Assembly (NCBI GenBank): GCA_963693285.1
Contig: OY848917.1
Span: 18,643,745 to 18,707,744 of the forward strand
Reading direction: 5' to 3'
DNA from: Xestospongia muta
Lineage: Eukaryota > Porifera > Demospongiae > Haplosclerida > Petrosiidae
Length of the DNA: 64,000 bases
The position numbers were made by a program, and so were the translations under genes. How positions within the stretch are numbered: the first letter of the stretch is position 1; each line of letters opens with the position of its first letter. The notes beneath the pieces were generated by a model, which made no database searches, was not told the origin of the DNA, and saw only the letters and a program-made list of their open reading frames with translations. Positions 28,298-37,615 of this stretch are shown one piece after another.

Positions 28298-28905
28298 GTA
28301 AGTGCTCATATACATAGGTTGTATTAAAAAGGTTGTATAATAATATATAACTTCTCCCTAAAATAGGCGTTAGTTCTTTTACTATTATAGTAAAGGTTGA
28401 AATATTGTCTTTTTAAAGAAAATTCCATATATGATGTACAGACTGTTGAAGAGCTACAGTTTGTCTGATGTAATAATTGTCATACAGAGATAATGTTGGT
28501 TATTGTAGAATACTTGTGAATAATATAATGAGACTTACATGGAAGTACAGACATGATTTTTTATAGGTGAAATGACATAAAAAGCTGCATGTTCTACTTT
28601 GGCCTGATGTTTGCTTAATAGAATAGTCATAAGCCTCAATAATTTTCTGAGTCTCAATGTAAGTATTTGTAGTTATATTCAGCAGATTTTATTTGTCATG
28701 ATCGGGTGGTTCAAGGCAATTAATTTTCTTTGATATATGGCTGCATCTGCTTTGCCAACCCCCCCTCCCCCCCCCCCCCACACACACACAAAGGTTTTTC
28801 TATCTCTGTCTTGTAATTTATATTTGCTTTTTTACCCAGTTAAGTTGGTTACTTGGTTACTTCTTCCACCATTTGTTATTTATGTTATACAAATGGTAAG
28901 AAGGA
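28298..28905. other. Intron sequence with a poly-C/CA tract
   Basis: AT-rich intron with sequence related to earlier ankyrin introns up to about 28560. A C-rich tract with CA repeats lies at 28758-28792. No gene is seen. Confidence 0.5.
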
Positions 28906-28907
28906 GA

Positions 28908-29037
28908 GGTTGCACACTATCAGGATGACTTCTTGCTTCTGGGTTCACTCATATCAGATAAGTGCCTGAAACCCTTTGAAGATTTTGAAAGAACTTTAGA
29001 TAAACTGGGCATTTCTATAGCAACTAACAAAACATAC
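28908..29037 (+). pseudogene. Reverse-transcriptase fragment (YxDD motif)
   Basis: One open stretch reads HYQDDFLLLG followed by LDKLGISIATNKTYL, the conserved YxDD catalytic motif and next block of retroelement reverse transcriptases of the gypsy/DIRS kind. Only about 40 residues remain, so it is a fossil. It ends about 50-100 bp before the virus-like island. Confidence 0.65.
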
Positions 29038-29087
29038 CTTCAGAGAGTTTTTTTTATGAGGATTATTTAATTGCTTCTGCCATCTCT

Positions 29088-29717
29088 CTAGTTGTAAATC
29101 ATAGCTTTAATCCAATCCCTTACCAAACAACACTTCTTAGAAAATAATGGCGAAAATAATGCTATGGCGTCTTTATTAATAGCCATAGGCGTGTATTGAC
29201 CCGATAATTGTCCTTTTGTGTATCGCAAGGCGTCGAAGTATTTAGCGTAAGCGTTATTCGTCATCCAGAGAGGATTGTCTTTATTGTTGATGACGTTATT
29301 TTTAAACACGTCATCCGCGTACGAGTTAACGAGTTGCTTTCCGAACGTGGACCCGCTCATACCGGAAAGCGATTCGTTCATGCGACTCGCTTGTTTGTTC
29401 ATCGAATGCATCATCATGACTTGAGGAATGACTAAGCCACCTGCATTTATGCCTTGCGAAATAAGCATGTCTTTATTTCTGCTTAAAAATCCTGAGATGC
29501 CTTTGGAAGCTTTTCCCGCTAATCCCGAAGCGATGCCTCCTAGACTTGCGGTATTTGCTAAAGCGACGGCTCCTTCGGTGGCAGTGGCAGCGGCGCCTTC
29601 AGCTGCACTGGCTGCAGCAGCGCCTGCCGCACCTAATTCGGTTGCGACGGCACCTTCGGCGAATAATGATGCTATACCTTCAGGTAATAATGCTAACAAC
29701 GGTGCAAGAAACGACAT
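29088..29717 (-). CDS. Virus-like island gene 1: Ala/Gly-rich hydrophobic protein, probably 3'-truncated
   Basis: 209 residues. The first 85 are hydrophobic and rich in Ala and Gly with few charges, starting MSFLAPLLALLPEG. The rest is mixed, with KDMLISQGINAGGLVIPQ and an Asn-rich middle. This design (membrane-active Ala/Gly-rich head) is seen in minor virion proteins of several small DNA viruses, but I see no specific family match. The last 15 or so residues are translated from DNA that looks like the host intron, so the true C-terminus was probably lost when the left edge formed. The start follows TTTATTTTATTTT by a few bases. It is 51 bp downstream of gene 2 on the same strand. Confidence 0.75.
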   Translation of the reverse strand: MSFLAPLLALLPEGIASLFAEGAVATELGAAGAAAASAAEGAAATATEGAVALANTASLGGIASGLAGKASKGISGFLSRNKDMLISQGINAGGLVIPQVMMMHSMNKQASRMNESLSGMSGSTFGKQLVNSYADDVFKNNVINNKDNPLWMTNNAYAKYFDALRYTKGQLSGQYTPMAINKDAIALFSPLFSKKCCLVRDWIKAMIYN

Positions 29718-29768
29718 TTTTTTAAAATAAAATAAATGAATTATTTAGTGATCTATTTAATCAAAAAA

Positions 29769-30806
29769 TTATCCAGTCACGAAATGATTGGTGACTGGAT
29801 TGTAAGGTTTTCCGTGTTTAGTAGGTTTGTCTTTTGCGGCCGCTTTGTTCATCATATTAATAACGTCGTCTTCTGTGCGTGACGTGTAGGTAGTCGTATC
29901 TTTATCGAGAGTGGGCTTTTCAACCGTGGGAGGCGTATACGTGACTTGGTCCAAAGGTTTATCTTCTTCAGTGGGTTTGGGAATCAAAATCGGTGGACCT
30001 GACGTTACCCTGGTTTGGTTAGCTAACGGTTGATTTTCTAATTCTTTTGTTATTTTTGAAGGTTTCCCTCCCACTTTGCTTGTCCAACTGGGATTGATTT
30101 TTAATAAATCGACTGTGCTAGCGACGCGTTGAGCGTGATTGAGTGCCTTTTCGTTTTTGACGCGTTGCAATTCGTTGACAGGTTGCCAATTGGCGGCTGC
30201 CATTTGTCCCATCTGTTGGCGCAGCGCTTCTGTTTCTTTGGAAGTGAATCCCGTTTCGCGTCCTGTTTCCAAAAACCGCAAAGCTTGATTTTTAGTATCG
30301 ATTCGTCGGGAACTGAGCAAAGTGTCGGCACTCGTGGCATATTTCAAAGCGTTGTTGGAAAGGAAATTGGCTTGGCGATGCGTTTTTTCTCGTTCGTTCG
30401 TTAAAGCGTATTCTAAATTGAAACGATTGCGTGCCATGTTTTCTTCTTTGCCCGCTAACGCGTATTCGAGATTGTAACGATTTTTCATTTCTGCAGAAGC
30501 GAATCCTAATTGATTTGTTTGTTGTTTCAAATTGTAATAATTTTCGAGTTTTTGCATGTTCATTAATCGCGTCGTATTAGCTTTAGCAAGCATCAAAGAC
30601 GCTTTATTTCGATCCTGTGCCGACATGTAAGACAACAAAGAAGAAACTTTACCGCCTTTGTAATTGTACTTTGCTTGCAGTTGAGCGGTTTTCGCTTCTT
30701 CTGCAGCACGTTTTTCGGCTGCCGCTGCTTGAATTCTAGCTAAAGCGATCGTCCCTTCATTAGCAACTTTTTGTCTAATCGCATCTAATCCCAATGTATT
30801 ACCCAT
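29769..30806 (-). CDS. Virus-like island gene 2: helical protein with MGN N-terminus
   Basis: 345 residues. The N-terminus MGNTLGL could be myristoylated (Gly2 exposed), as in many membrane-contacting virion proteins; this is inference. Residues about 15-230 are highly helical, rich in Ala, Lys, Arg, Gln, with an internal duplication (two YNLEYAL/FNLEYAL blocks about 19 residues apart). The C-terminal 100 residues are Pro/Thr rich and probably extended. No known domain. The start is preceded by TTTATTTTTAATTTATTTT. Same direction as genes 1 and 3, spaced 30-50 bp, so the three form one block. Confidence 0.85.
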   Translation of the reverse strand: MGNTLGLDAIRQKVANEGTIALARIQAAAAEKRAAEEAKTAQLQAKYNYKGGKVSSLLSYMSAQDRNKASLMLAKANTTRLMNMQKLENYYNLKQQTNQLGFASAEMKNRYNLEYALAGKEENMARNRFNLEYALTNEREKTHRQANFLSNNALKYATSADTLLSSRRIDTKNQALRFLETGRETGFTSKETEALRQQMGQMAAANWQPVNELQRVKNEKALNHAQRVASTVDLLKINPSWTSKVGGKPSKITKELENQPLANQTRVTSGPPILIPKPTEEDKPLDQVTYTPPTVEKPTLDKDTTTYTSRTEDDVINMMNKAAAKDKPTKHGKPYNPVTNHFVTG

Positions 30807-30836
30807 GATTAAAATAAATTAAAAATAAAACGAGTA

Positions 30837-32726
30837 TTACTTTTTATTATTATCGTTTTCTAATAATGCTAAAGCCCCTACGCCTAAACCGATCACACCA
30901 GGAACGGCTGCGATGCCGAATTTCCACAAATTGTCCGCTTTCATAAAGTTCAAAGCACGTTTGCCGTCTTGACTGTTGAAATAATCGCGAATTTGAGCTT
31001 CGGTAAATCGTTGCATGGTTTCAGCTTTCATGATCGTTTTTCTGCCTTCTAAATCGGTGCCCATCAGTTTATTATCTGTTCTTTTATTAGCAGCCTGTAT
31101 ATTATTTAAAACGACTTGATCTTCTGTCCTCGCTTGACCGAGTTCTATTTGTCCCGACACGTCGCCACCTGTCAAAATGGTTTGCCCCTTTTCGTGTCCT
31201 TGCCGCAGCGTTTGAGAGGCTAGTGTTTGGGAACCTGTTTCTTTAAGCATTGCCATGTCGTGTCCTTGCGTGAGTCCCAAAATTTCCACTTTTTGTCCAT
31301 GTTGTTGAGCACTTTGACTCGTGCTGTGTCTGTGTTGCTGTTCTGCAGAAGCTGTATTTTCTGCATATGTTTGAGATTGTGCTTGCGATTTAAGTTTGGC
31401 AGTATGTTTTGCTTCGCTTTTTCTACCACCCAAATCAGCACCCTTAGCGTAAAGTGTTTCTGTAGCATGCACTTGTTCCTTATCTTTAGCTTCTCTTGCT
31501 ATTTTGGCATTCAATGCAATCAGTAAACGCTCTCTTTCAGCTTGAGCATCTTTTTCTCTTCTACTTCTCTCAGATGCGTTATCCGCTTCTTCTTTGCGTA
31601 TTTTGGCTATTTCTCGTTCGTATTGTATATCTATGTCACGTCGCATTTTATATTCATCGACAGATATACCCATCGCTCGTCGTTGAACTTCCTCTTGTTC
31701 ATTCAAAGATGATGCTCCAGTAGTTTCTCCAATCCAATCTTGTGCCATATTTTGTTGACTTTTATCAAAAAGACCTTGGAAGAATTCTTCATTACTTTGA
31801 ATCGGACTGGTAGCTGATGCTCCTTGACTTGGATGGGGCATATTTGGTTGATTAGCAAATGAAGTGGCATTAGCAATATTTTCGGTCACGGTGTATGGTT
31901 GAATAGGCGTCGTATCTGTCCAAGGATTTGGACGTGTGTCCATTGGCGTGGGTCCCGATTCAAATGGACCAGATGGTTTACTTGTAGGTGGCGGCGTTGT
32001 TGCGGGTGATAATGTTCTTCTGGGTGGTTTACTTTTAACTGGTGGCGTCGGTTCTCGAGCGGGTGGTGTAGGTGCTTGTGGAGGAGGAGGAGGAGGTGCT
32101 TGCGGAGGAGGAGGAGGTGGTTGTGTTGTAGATGTCGATTCTGACCAAGGATTTTCTTCTGTTTGCATCGTTGATGCTGATGTAGGGAATGTTCTTTCGG
32201 GTGGTTTCTTAGCTGATCTTGTCTTAGATGTTTTTTTCTCTTGCCCTTCTCTGGCTTTTTTTGCTGGAGGTGGTGGTACTCCAGGTTCTCGTGGAGGTGG
32301 TTCTGGAACATCGACAGGCATATCTTCTGGTTGAGGTGTCGATTCTTGAGTTGGTGGTAAATCCGTACGATCAGCTTCTTCGATAATATCCGCATCTATA
32401 TTTGTTGTCGATGTTTTTGAAAATGTAATATCAACAGGGGGGCCGTATAAGTTATGTCTTGCATAAGCATCTTCTACGAGCTCGCCTTCACGTACACTTA
32501 TTGAAGGTGCTCGTTGCGGCGCTGGAATACTTGCTGGTTTAAAGAACGATTTTTGTGGAGCATAGGCATGGGATTGGGTGGTGGGTTGCATAGGCGTAAG
32601 AGTAGCACCGGATACAGTAGGTAGAGTAACATTAACTGGAGCGTAAGGACTACTTTTAGGTGCTGTTTCTCCGAGGGAGGATTTGCTGCTAGGACGAGGC
32701 GATCTACTTCTAGGACGCGATGGCAT
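30837..32726 (-). CDS. Virus-like island gene 3: long Pro-rich, coiled-coil protein with C-terminal membrane segment
   Basis: 629 residues from the first ATG (MPSRPRSRSPRPSSK); the frame is open 54 bases further but without an ATG. Order: basic Arg/Ser/Pro head, a very Pro-rich region to about residue 290 with runs of five to seven Pro (PPPPPPQAPPP), a charged coiled coil (about 355-450, IQYEREIAKIRKEEAD), a Gln/Ala/His region, and one hydrophobic segment at the end (IAAVPGVIGLGVGALALL) followed by NDNNKK. It looks like a tail-anchored or virion-membrane structural protein. No family recognised. It overlaps no other gene. Confidence 0.85.
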   Translation of the reverse strand: MPSRPRSRSPRPSSKSSLGETAPKSSPYAPVNVTLPTVSGATLTPMQPTTQSHAYAPQKSFFKPASIPAPQRAPSISVREGELVEDAYARHNLYGPPVDITFSKTSTTNIDADIIEEADRTDLPPTQESTPQPEDMPVDVPEPPPREPGVPPPPAKKAREGQEKKTSKTRSAKKPPERTFPTSASTMQTEENPWSESTSTTQPPPPPPQAPPPPPPQAPTPPAREPTPPVKSKPPRRTLSPATTPPPTSKPSGPFESGPTPMDTRPNPWTDTTPIQPYTVTENIANATSFANQPNMPHPSQGASATSPIQSNEEFFQGLFDKSQQNMAQDWIGETTGASSLNEQEEVQRRAMGISVDEYKMRRDIDIQYEREIAKIRKEEADNASERSRREKDAQAERERLLIALNAKIAREAKDKEQVHATETLYAKGADLGGRKSEAKHTAKLKSQAQSQTYAENTASAEQQHRHSTSQSAQQHGQKVEILGLTQGHDMAMLKETGSQTLASQTLRQGHEKGQTILTGGDVSGQIELGQARTEDQVVLNNIQAANKRTDNKLMGTDLEGRKTIMKAETMQRFTEAQIRDYFNSQDGKRALNFMKADNLWKFGIAAVPGVIGLGVGALALLENDNNKK

Positions 32727-32866
32727 AGCGTCGCGTTGTTTCTCTAAAACGCACCCAGAAAAGCGAAAATGGAACCCCAAAAAAATAAAGCAATAAAGAA
32801 AGCAACAAAGAAAGGAAGATGAAAACGTTAAAAGTGTTATTATAGTTGTAATTAATTTATTTTAGT

Positions 32867-33325
32867 ATGGATCCTGCTAATCCTTTTTTCTTGTATTGTA
32901 AAAATTATTCTGGCGAAAATATGGTTTTTGATAACAATGTGATTACTGTAAACGATTTTAACGAAGCGTGCAAAGAATGGTGCGAATACAGAGGCAAGAC
33001 GTGTAAAAATACGCTCCAGCGCAATTTACGCGATTACTGTCGTCGAAATAAAATGAAAAAATTGGCTTTCGATAGCTATCAATTTTCGTTTTCAAAAGAC
33101 TTGATACCGATAGACATTATTAACAAAATCGATCAAGAAGAATTACTTAAAGAACGTTTCGATGTGGTAGATCGATACGTGGACGAATTGATTCAACGTG
33201 GACACATGCTTAACGAACTCGTCGAAGAGTGTAAAAAATGGAGTCGAGAACACGTGACGCATTGTGCTTACACTCGCAGTTTAGGAAGACGTATCAATAA
33301 TATAGAAAGACATTTATTAAAGTAA
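32867..33325 (+). CDS. Virus-like island gene 4: 152-aa protein with an internal repeat
   Basis: 152 residues, Cys-containing and charged. Two halves look alike: FNEACKEWCEYRG..C..TLQRNLRDYCRR in the first and LNELVEECKKWSREH..C..TRSLGRRI in the second, each a helix, WC/KW, then a basic helix. This could be two small helix-turn-helix-like units, suggesting nucleic-acid binding, but that is inference. It starts three bases after TTTATTTTAG, divergent from gene 3. Confidence 0.8.
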   Translation: MDPANPFFLYCKNYSGENMVFDNNVITVNDFNEACKEWCEYRGKTCKNTLQRNLRDYCRRNKMKKLAFDSYQFSFSKDLIPIDIINKIDQEELLKERFDVVDRYVDELIQRGHMLNELVEECKKWSREHVTHCAYTRSLGRRINNIERHLLK

Positions 33326-34149
33326 ATTTCCTGTAAAATCAATTTCAATAAGAGATTTATTTAGAGTCAATTTATTTAATGGCAAGCCACTTCCTTTGTG
33401 AATAAAATTAACGTGAAAATAAGTATCTTTACGTTGAACGGGAAATTGTGACGCCAAGCGATCGGCGTAATAAACAATTTCGTAACCTTGCGGCGAAGCC
33501 ACTTCGAATTGACCCATGACTGTGCCGAAGATTCGCCATAAACCGACAGTATAGAATTATTGCCAGCTGTCGACAACGCGATGTAGAAAGGGACTTGAAC
33601 GATGATATCGTTGACGGGAATCGTAGTAGTCGTACCCGTCGTGTAAGTCGTGTCCACTTCCAATCCTAAAGCTCTAAACCACAACCGAATCGAAGCATCA
33701 TTATCGGTAGACACAAATTTTACTGTTTTTTTCCACTTGATGCGAAAGGTGAAATCGTCGTAAACGTCCCACGTGCCTAAACTGTGAGCGCTCAACATGG
33801 ATTTTAAATCTTGAACGCGGGAATTCAATTTAGTTTTAATGCCTCCGATCGTCAAATAAGCGTCGGATGCTATAGTTTCGTACGGTCGTTTATACAATTG
33901 TTTCAAATCCATGTTACATTTGATGTAGATGCGATTCAATTTAACGATCATGCTCAATCCGGTGATAGCAGGAGGATATAATAATTTAATACTGCCTTTA
34001 TCGTCGAGCGAATCGATGTTTTCTATCGAAGCGTCGATAACTTTTTTAGTCATGACAAAAGGCCCCGAATTGGACATCAGCATGTCGAGGCGGGTTTTGT
34101 GTTCTTTCAAATCCAATACATTGAGCGTCGATTGCGTAGGAACTGCCAT
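33317..34149 (-). pseudogene. Virus-like island gene 5: beta-rich capsid-like protein with a frameshift
   Basis: The main frame runs 257 residues from MAVPTQST at 34149. Its last third becomes basic and unlike the rest after about 33530. A second minus-strand frame (33317-33517) carries on with similar beta-rich composition (GQFEVASPQGYEIVYYADR) to a stop at 33317. One base change of frame near 33520 explains both, giving a gene of about 275 codons. Alternating hydrophobic strands and Thr-rich turns (TTYTTGTTTTI) would suit a jelly-roll capsid or penton-type protein, but no family motif is certain. It is the one clear break inside the island. TTTATTTCATTTATTTC precedes the start. Confidence 0.7.
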
Positions 34150-34197
34150 AGTGAAATAAATGAAATAAATTGGTATGTACTTTATTTATCACTCATC

Positions 34198-34776
34198 ATG
34201 GATGAAGCTGCTGAATTAGCACAAATAGAAATAGAAGCAGCAGCTCTCTTTACGAGAGAGGATGAAGAAAAATTGCGCAAATTAAACGACAAAAGAAACC
34301 CAAATGCGAAAGATGCATCTGAAATAATAAGACTAGAAGAACGGAAAAAAAAAGCAAAGAAATACCGTGATACGCGAATTAAAAATATAGGAAAAACAAA
34401 AAAAATATCAACTAAAAACCTTAATCCAGGAAAAGACGATAATGTTTATGTAAGTCCTTATGCTAAACAACCAAAAAGCAAACCGAAGGAATGGATTTCT
34501 CCAACACCAAAAACAGTATTAATACCAAAATACGAAACACCATCAAAAGTGTCACCTATGCAAGATGTTTCTTCTTATCCTTCTATGGAAACAGAGCAAC
34601 AAGGAGAAGAATCGACTATGGAAGCAGAGGAACAAGTCCCGTTTCCAGAAGCAGAACAAGAAAGGCAAAGAAGAGAAACATCGAAGCAATCAAAAGAATC
34701 TATAGAATTGGGCAATATCGCTGTATCTCACGTTGCTCGAACACGACCTAAAGTAATAGAAAAGGTTTTAGTTTAA
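34198..34776 (+). CDS. Virus-like island gene 6: charged, probably disordered protein
   Basis: 192 residues from the ATG after TTTATTTATC (34198); the frame is open upstream but the T-rich motif fixes this start. An acidic head (MDEAAELAQIEIEAAALF) is followed by a Lys-rich middle and a Pro/Glu/Gln-rich tail. No hydrophobic segment or domain. Low complexity suggests a flexible or nucleic-acid-associated protein. Divergent from gene 5 with 48 bp between starts. Confidence 0.75.
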   Translation: MDEAAELAQIEIEAAALFTREDEEKLRKLNDKRNPNAKDASEIIRLEERKKKAKKYRDTRIKNIGKTKKISTKNLNPGKDDNVYVSPYAKQPKSKPKEWISPTPKTVLIPKYETPSKVSPMQDVSSYPSMETEQQGEESTMEAEEQVPFPEAEQERQRRETSKQSKESIELGNIAVSHVARTRPKVIEKVLV

Positions 34777-34871
34777 ATATCAACAAATGAATATACCCGA
34801 TTATTTTGTCAAACATCGGGAACACAGAAAAAAGCCCTCGCGCCCCATATGCCATCCTCCCCCTCCAAATT

Positions 34872-34970
34872 ATGTTCAAAATGTTCAAATGTTCACGTTT
34901 TTTCGGTGAACATTTCTGTTCAAAATGTTAAAAATTGTGAACATGTTCATTTTTGGTCGGAAATGAACAT
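34872..34970. repeat. Cluster of eight TGTTCA/TGAACA hexamers
   Basis: Within about 100 bp the hexamer TGTTCA or its complement occurs eight times, mostly as ATGTTCA, including one palindrome GTGAACATGTTCAT. Spacing is 10-20 bp. Such iteron-like clusters bind replication initiators or transcription factors. It lies at the head of the only long non-coding part of the island, just before a G/C-rich stretch. Confidence 0.85.
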
Positions 34971-35166
34971 TTTTTGCGTCACGTGATCCCCCGCGCCAGC
35001 CAGCCCGACGCCGGTCACGCGAGCCCTAATGAGATGCATGCACGTGAGCTAAGTTGTCCACCTGTCTGGAGCCCATCACGCGTATGCATATTTAATGCGA
35101 TTTCCTAAGCCGTCCAGGTCACAATTAAGTGATCCTACCTCGTGAATATCGAACGAGCAGCCAGAG

Positions 35167-35174
35167 TATAAAAG
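35167..35174 (+). promoter_or_regulatory. TATA box (TATAAAAG)
   Basis: A textbook TATAAAAG in GC-rich surroundings, preceded by two CACGTG E-boxes (34979-34984, 35041-35046). An ATG opens a 31-codon frame at 35240. This differs from the T-rich motif found at the other island genes, so it could be an early or host-type promoter. Confidence 0.65.
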
Positions 35175-35239
35175 CAGCTCGATTGGTCACAGTCGAATCG
35201 TCGAGGTCCACTGGGCAAAACTTCAATCCAGACCCGACG

Positions 35240-36278
35240 ATGCAGCACTATTCCCGCCGAGGATCAAGTTCAATGTTTTTATTGAGTGGTTTCAATTATT
35301 GTTGTAACAATTGCCAAGTTGTTCTTCCTGTTTAATAACCAGCACGTTTTTTCTATCGTCGAGGACGATGCAGTCGATTTCTTCAATGATGGTTGCTCTT
35401 TTTTTGGTAAAATATCAATGTGTTTGCGATGATCTCCGTCTAACCGAGGGCGAATTGTGTTAAATGTCAATATGTTCTTTGTTGATGCCGTCTAAACGAG
35501 GGCGTATCTATGGGTGGATCAATTTGTGTTTGCTGATTCAGCCTGTTCAGCCGTAACGTTGGTGGTTCCTGCTCGTTCATGATGTTTCTGTTTCTTTTTT
35601 CTCTGGAGGTCAAATTTGTTGCATTAAAATTGACAGATCCTTTATCTCGTATTAAGTGAAGATGCTTTTTGTTTCTGTTTGGAGTTGAAGTCATTGTTTT
35701 GATGGCAGTTTCCTTTATTTTGTATTTCATCTTTTGTATGAACGCGTTTACCTAAAAACGTTGACCCCGTATGTCTAGAGGGCTTATCTTTTTTCGGATC
35801 AGATTGTTTAGCCGTATTTGGTGATGATGTTTTTCTGTTCCTTTTTTCTCCAGTGGCAATTTCTTTGTTGCAAGCTCTCAGTATTGTTTTCTTGGTTTGT
35901 ATGCCAAAATTTTTTTCATAAGCACCGAACGTCTAAAAATATTTCTGATTGATCTATGCGTGGGATCGATCGTAAACGACGAAAATTTTTGACACAAGAT
36001 GTATTCAAGAGTCTATGCTGTGTATCAGTGACTCGTGTATTTCTGTTGGCGTGTCTGATGTTGGAGATGTCGACTCATTTGTTTTTTTGAATTTGTTTTA
36101 TTATTTTAAATCATTTTCTATCTTGTGAAATGGTTTTTTTCAAGAAATGTTTTTGTTAATTGTATTTATGGGGAATCACGTGTACTTTAACTAGATTCAT
36201 GCCTAATAAATGTTTGCTTTTTAAAATTAATTTTATGGAACTATTAAATTTACTTAGCAAAATAAGTGGGTTGGGATA
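35240..36278. other. Long island gap with diverged repeats and remnants of coding frames
   Basis: After a 31-codon plus-strand frame (35240-35335, ending in a Cys pair), this stretch has recurrent CCGTCTAA.CGAGGGCG motifs (35435, 35490) and two related blocks around 35560-35660 and 35820-35900 (TTTCTGTT.CTTTTTTCTC). Minus-strand open pieces (35467-35730, 35279-35470) are basic and Asn/Thr/Pro rich but broken by stops. It looks like a degraded gene with internal repeats, or a regulatory/origin region. I cannot say which. Confidence 0.5.
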
Positions 36279-37043
36279 ATGAGTGATCCTGTAACTCCCC
36301 GCCGCAGTGCCCGCATAGCTGCTATGAGAGAAGATAGTACTTTGAGGAGAAGTGCTAGAATAGCTGAACAGCGTAGGCGTCAACAACAAAACCGCGAGGC
36401 CACTGTTCAAGAGAGAAGAAGGCCTACGACTCGAGTTTTAACGAGACCCACGGTTTCTACAACGCCTACACGAAGTAACGAAGGTGCTTCTGGTAGTGCT
36501 GCTCCCCCACTAACTGAAAGTGTACCTATTCCGGCATCTCCGCCCGGGTTTCGTTTGTCGACAACGGGTATTACAGAAGAGAGTGATTTGTTGGAACGCG
36601 TGGGCGACATGTTGGATCAGTACAATTTGCGTGGTAATTACACGCGATTGGAACGACGGCAATTTCGTTACATGTTGAGAGCAGCGCGAAATAACCGAAG
36701 CGGCAGCGGACAACCCAATTGGATGAGTTTATCCAATCGTCGTTCCCGTTTACTCCACACGTCCACGAGTCGTGGACGTTTCATGGCTTGGCTCTATGAT
36801 AATTGGCGATCAGAAAAACTTACCACGTTGGAACTCAGTACTATTTTCATTAGAAGTTTTCACGACGGTAGACCTTCAGAAGGAGATTCGTCGTTGAGTT
36901 TGTTGGACATATTAACAGGTGCCGTGGAAGATCAAGAATACGAACTCGAAAAAATGTTAGCAGAACTATTTTTGGACGAAGGATTTCAGGCTTATCACGT
37001 CGGAGCTATGAGTGGACATGTAGGACTTGCTACGCTTGGATGA
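36279..37043 (+). CDS. Virus-like island gene 7: basic N-terminus, helical C-terminus
   Basis: 254 residues. It begins with two RRSARIA units (RRSARIAAM, RRSARIAEQ) and a long Arg-rich run that would act as nuclear-localisation or DNA-binding sequence. A Pro/Ser/Thr linker (to about residue 95) leads to a compact, mostly helical domain (LLERVGDMLDQYNLRGNY to the end). This looks like a nucleic-acid-packaging or transcription protein, by composition only. The ATG is the first in the frame. Confidence 0.8.
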   Translation: MSDPVTPRRSARIAAMREDSTLRRSARIAEQRRRQQQNREATVQERRRPTTRVLTRPTVSTTPTRSNEGASGSAAPPLTESVPIPASPPGFRLSTTGITEESDLLERVGDMLDQYNLRGNYTRLERRQFRYMLRAARNNRSGSGQPNWMSLSNRRSRLLHTSTSRGRFMAWLYDNWRSEKLTTLELSTIFIRSFHDGRPSEGDSSLSLLDILTGAVEDQEYELEKMLAELFLDEGFQAYHVGAMSGHVGLATLG

Positions 37044-37083
37044 AATGGGTTATTTGGTTTAATTTTTTGTATGTATTTTATTT

Positions 37084-37305
37084 ATGGAAGAATGTATGGA
37101 AATAAGCCCGTGTGGGTCGGTTAGGGAAAGATTGACGCGAGAAATAAAATACATAGCTATTCCCAAGTGCGCTGAGAGTAAAAAGCCTTGCCTCAAAGTC
37201 TTAGTGCAACATCCCGGCAACGAGTTTGCCCAATTGTATAAAGGGCACTGTTTGGATTATTTAAATTATCATATGCACGTTGAATTTTGTCATGGAGCTG
37301 ACTAG
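37084..37305 (+). CDS. Virus-like island gene 8: small Cys-containing protein
   Basis: 73 residues with five or six Cys and a conserved-looking AIPKCAESKKPCLKVL stretch. It starts directly after TATTTTATTT. Its 3' end overlaps gene 9 by 14 bases in another frame, a compact arrangement typical of viruses. Product unknown. Confidence 0.65.
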   Translation: MEECMEISPCGSVRERLTREIKYIAIPKCAESKKPCLKVLVQHPGNEFAQLYKGHCLDYLNYHMHVEFCHGAD

Positions 37306-37615
37306 TTTCGAGAAACGCGAATATTCTGCTAAGATTTACAATCGTGTCGATCGTTATATTTTTGGGAGCGATTACAGTCGAATACCAGCTGAAGTGGATG
37401 CTCTTTACTATCCGATTTTAAACAAAGCTCGAAAACAATGGGGCGATCACGTGATAGTTTATGGCGATTTTATTGTGGACGAAATTCCCAATATGAGTAA
37501 TGATTATTATGAACTTAAACGTATTTATTTAGACTTTTTTCTGAATATCCTGATTTGTGTCAAACACTTGAAAAAATTTAATTTTTATTTATATGGTCAT
37601 AAGCTAATTCGATGA
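37292..37615 (+). CDS. Virus-like island gene 9: unknown 107-aa protein
   Basis: 107 residues from the ATG inside the end of gene 8 (MELTSFEKREYS). Tyr-rich and mixed helix/strand, with a hydrophobic helical end (LDFFLNILICVKHLKKFNFYL). No domain recognised. Its 3' end overlaps the convergent gene 10 by 38 bases. Confidence 0.65.
   Translation: MELTSFEKREYSAKIYNRVDRYIFGSDYSRIPAEVDALYYPILNKARKQWGDHVIVYGDFIVDEIPNMSNDYYELKRIYLDFFLNILICVKHLKKFNFYLYGHKLIR

Noticed and set aside
31886..32395. 169-codon minus frame and 132-codon plus frame within the Pro-rich gene
   Set aside because: Shadow frames of the biased Pro codons of island gene 3.
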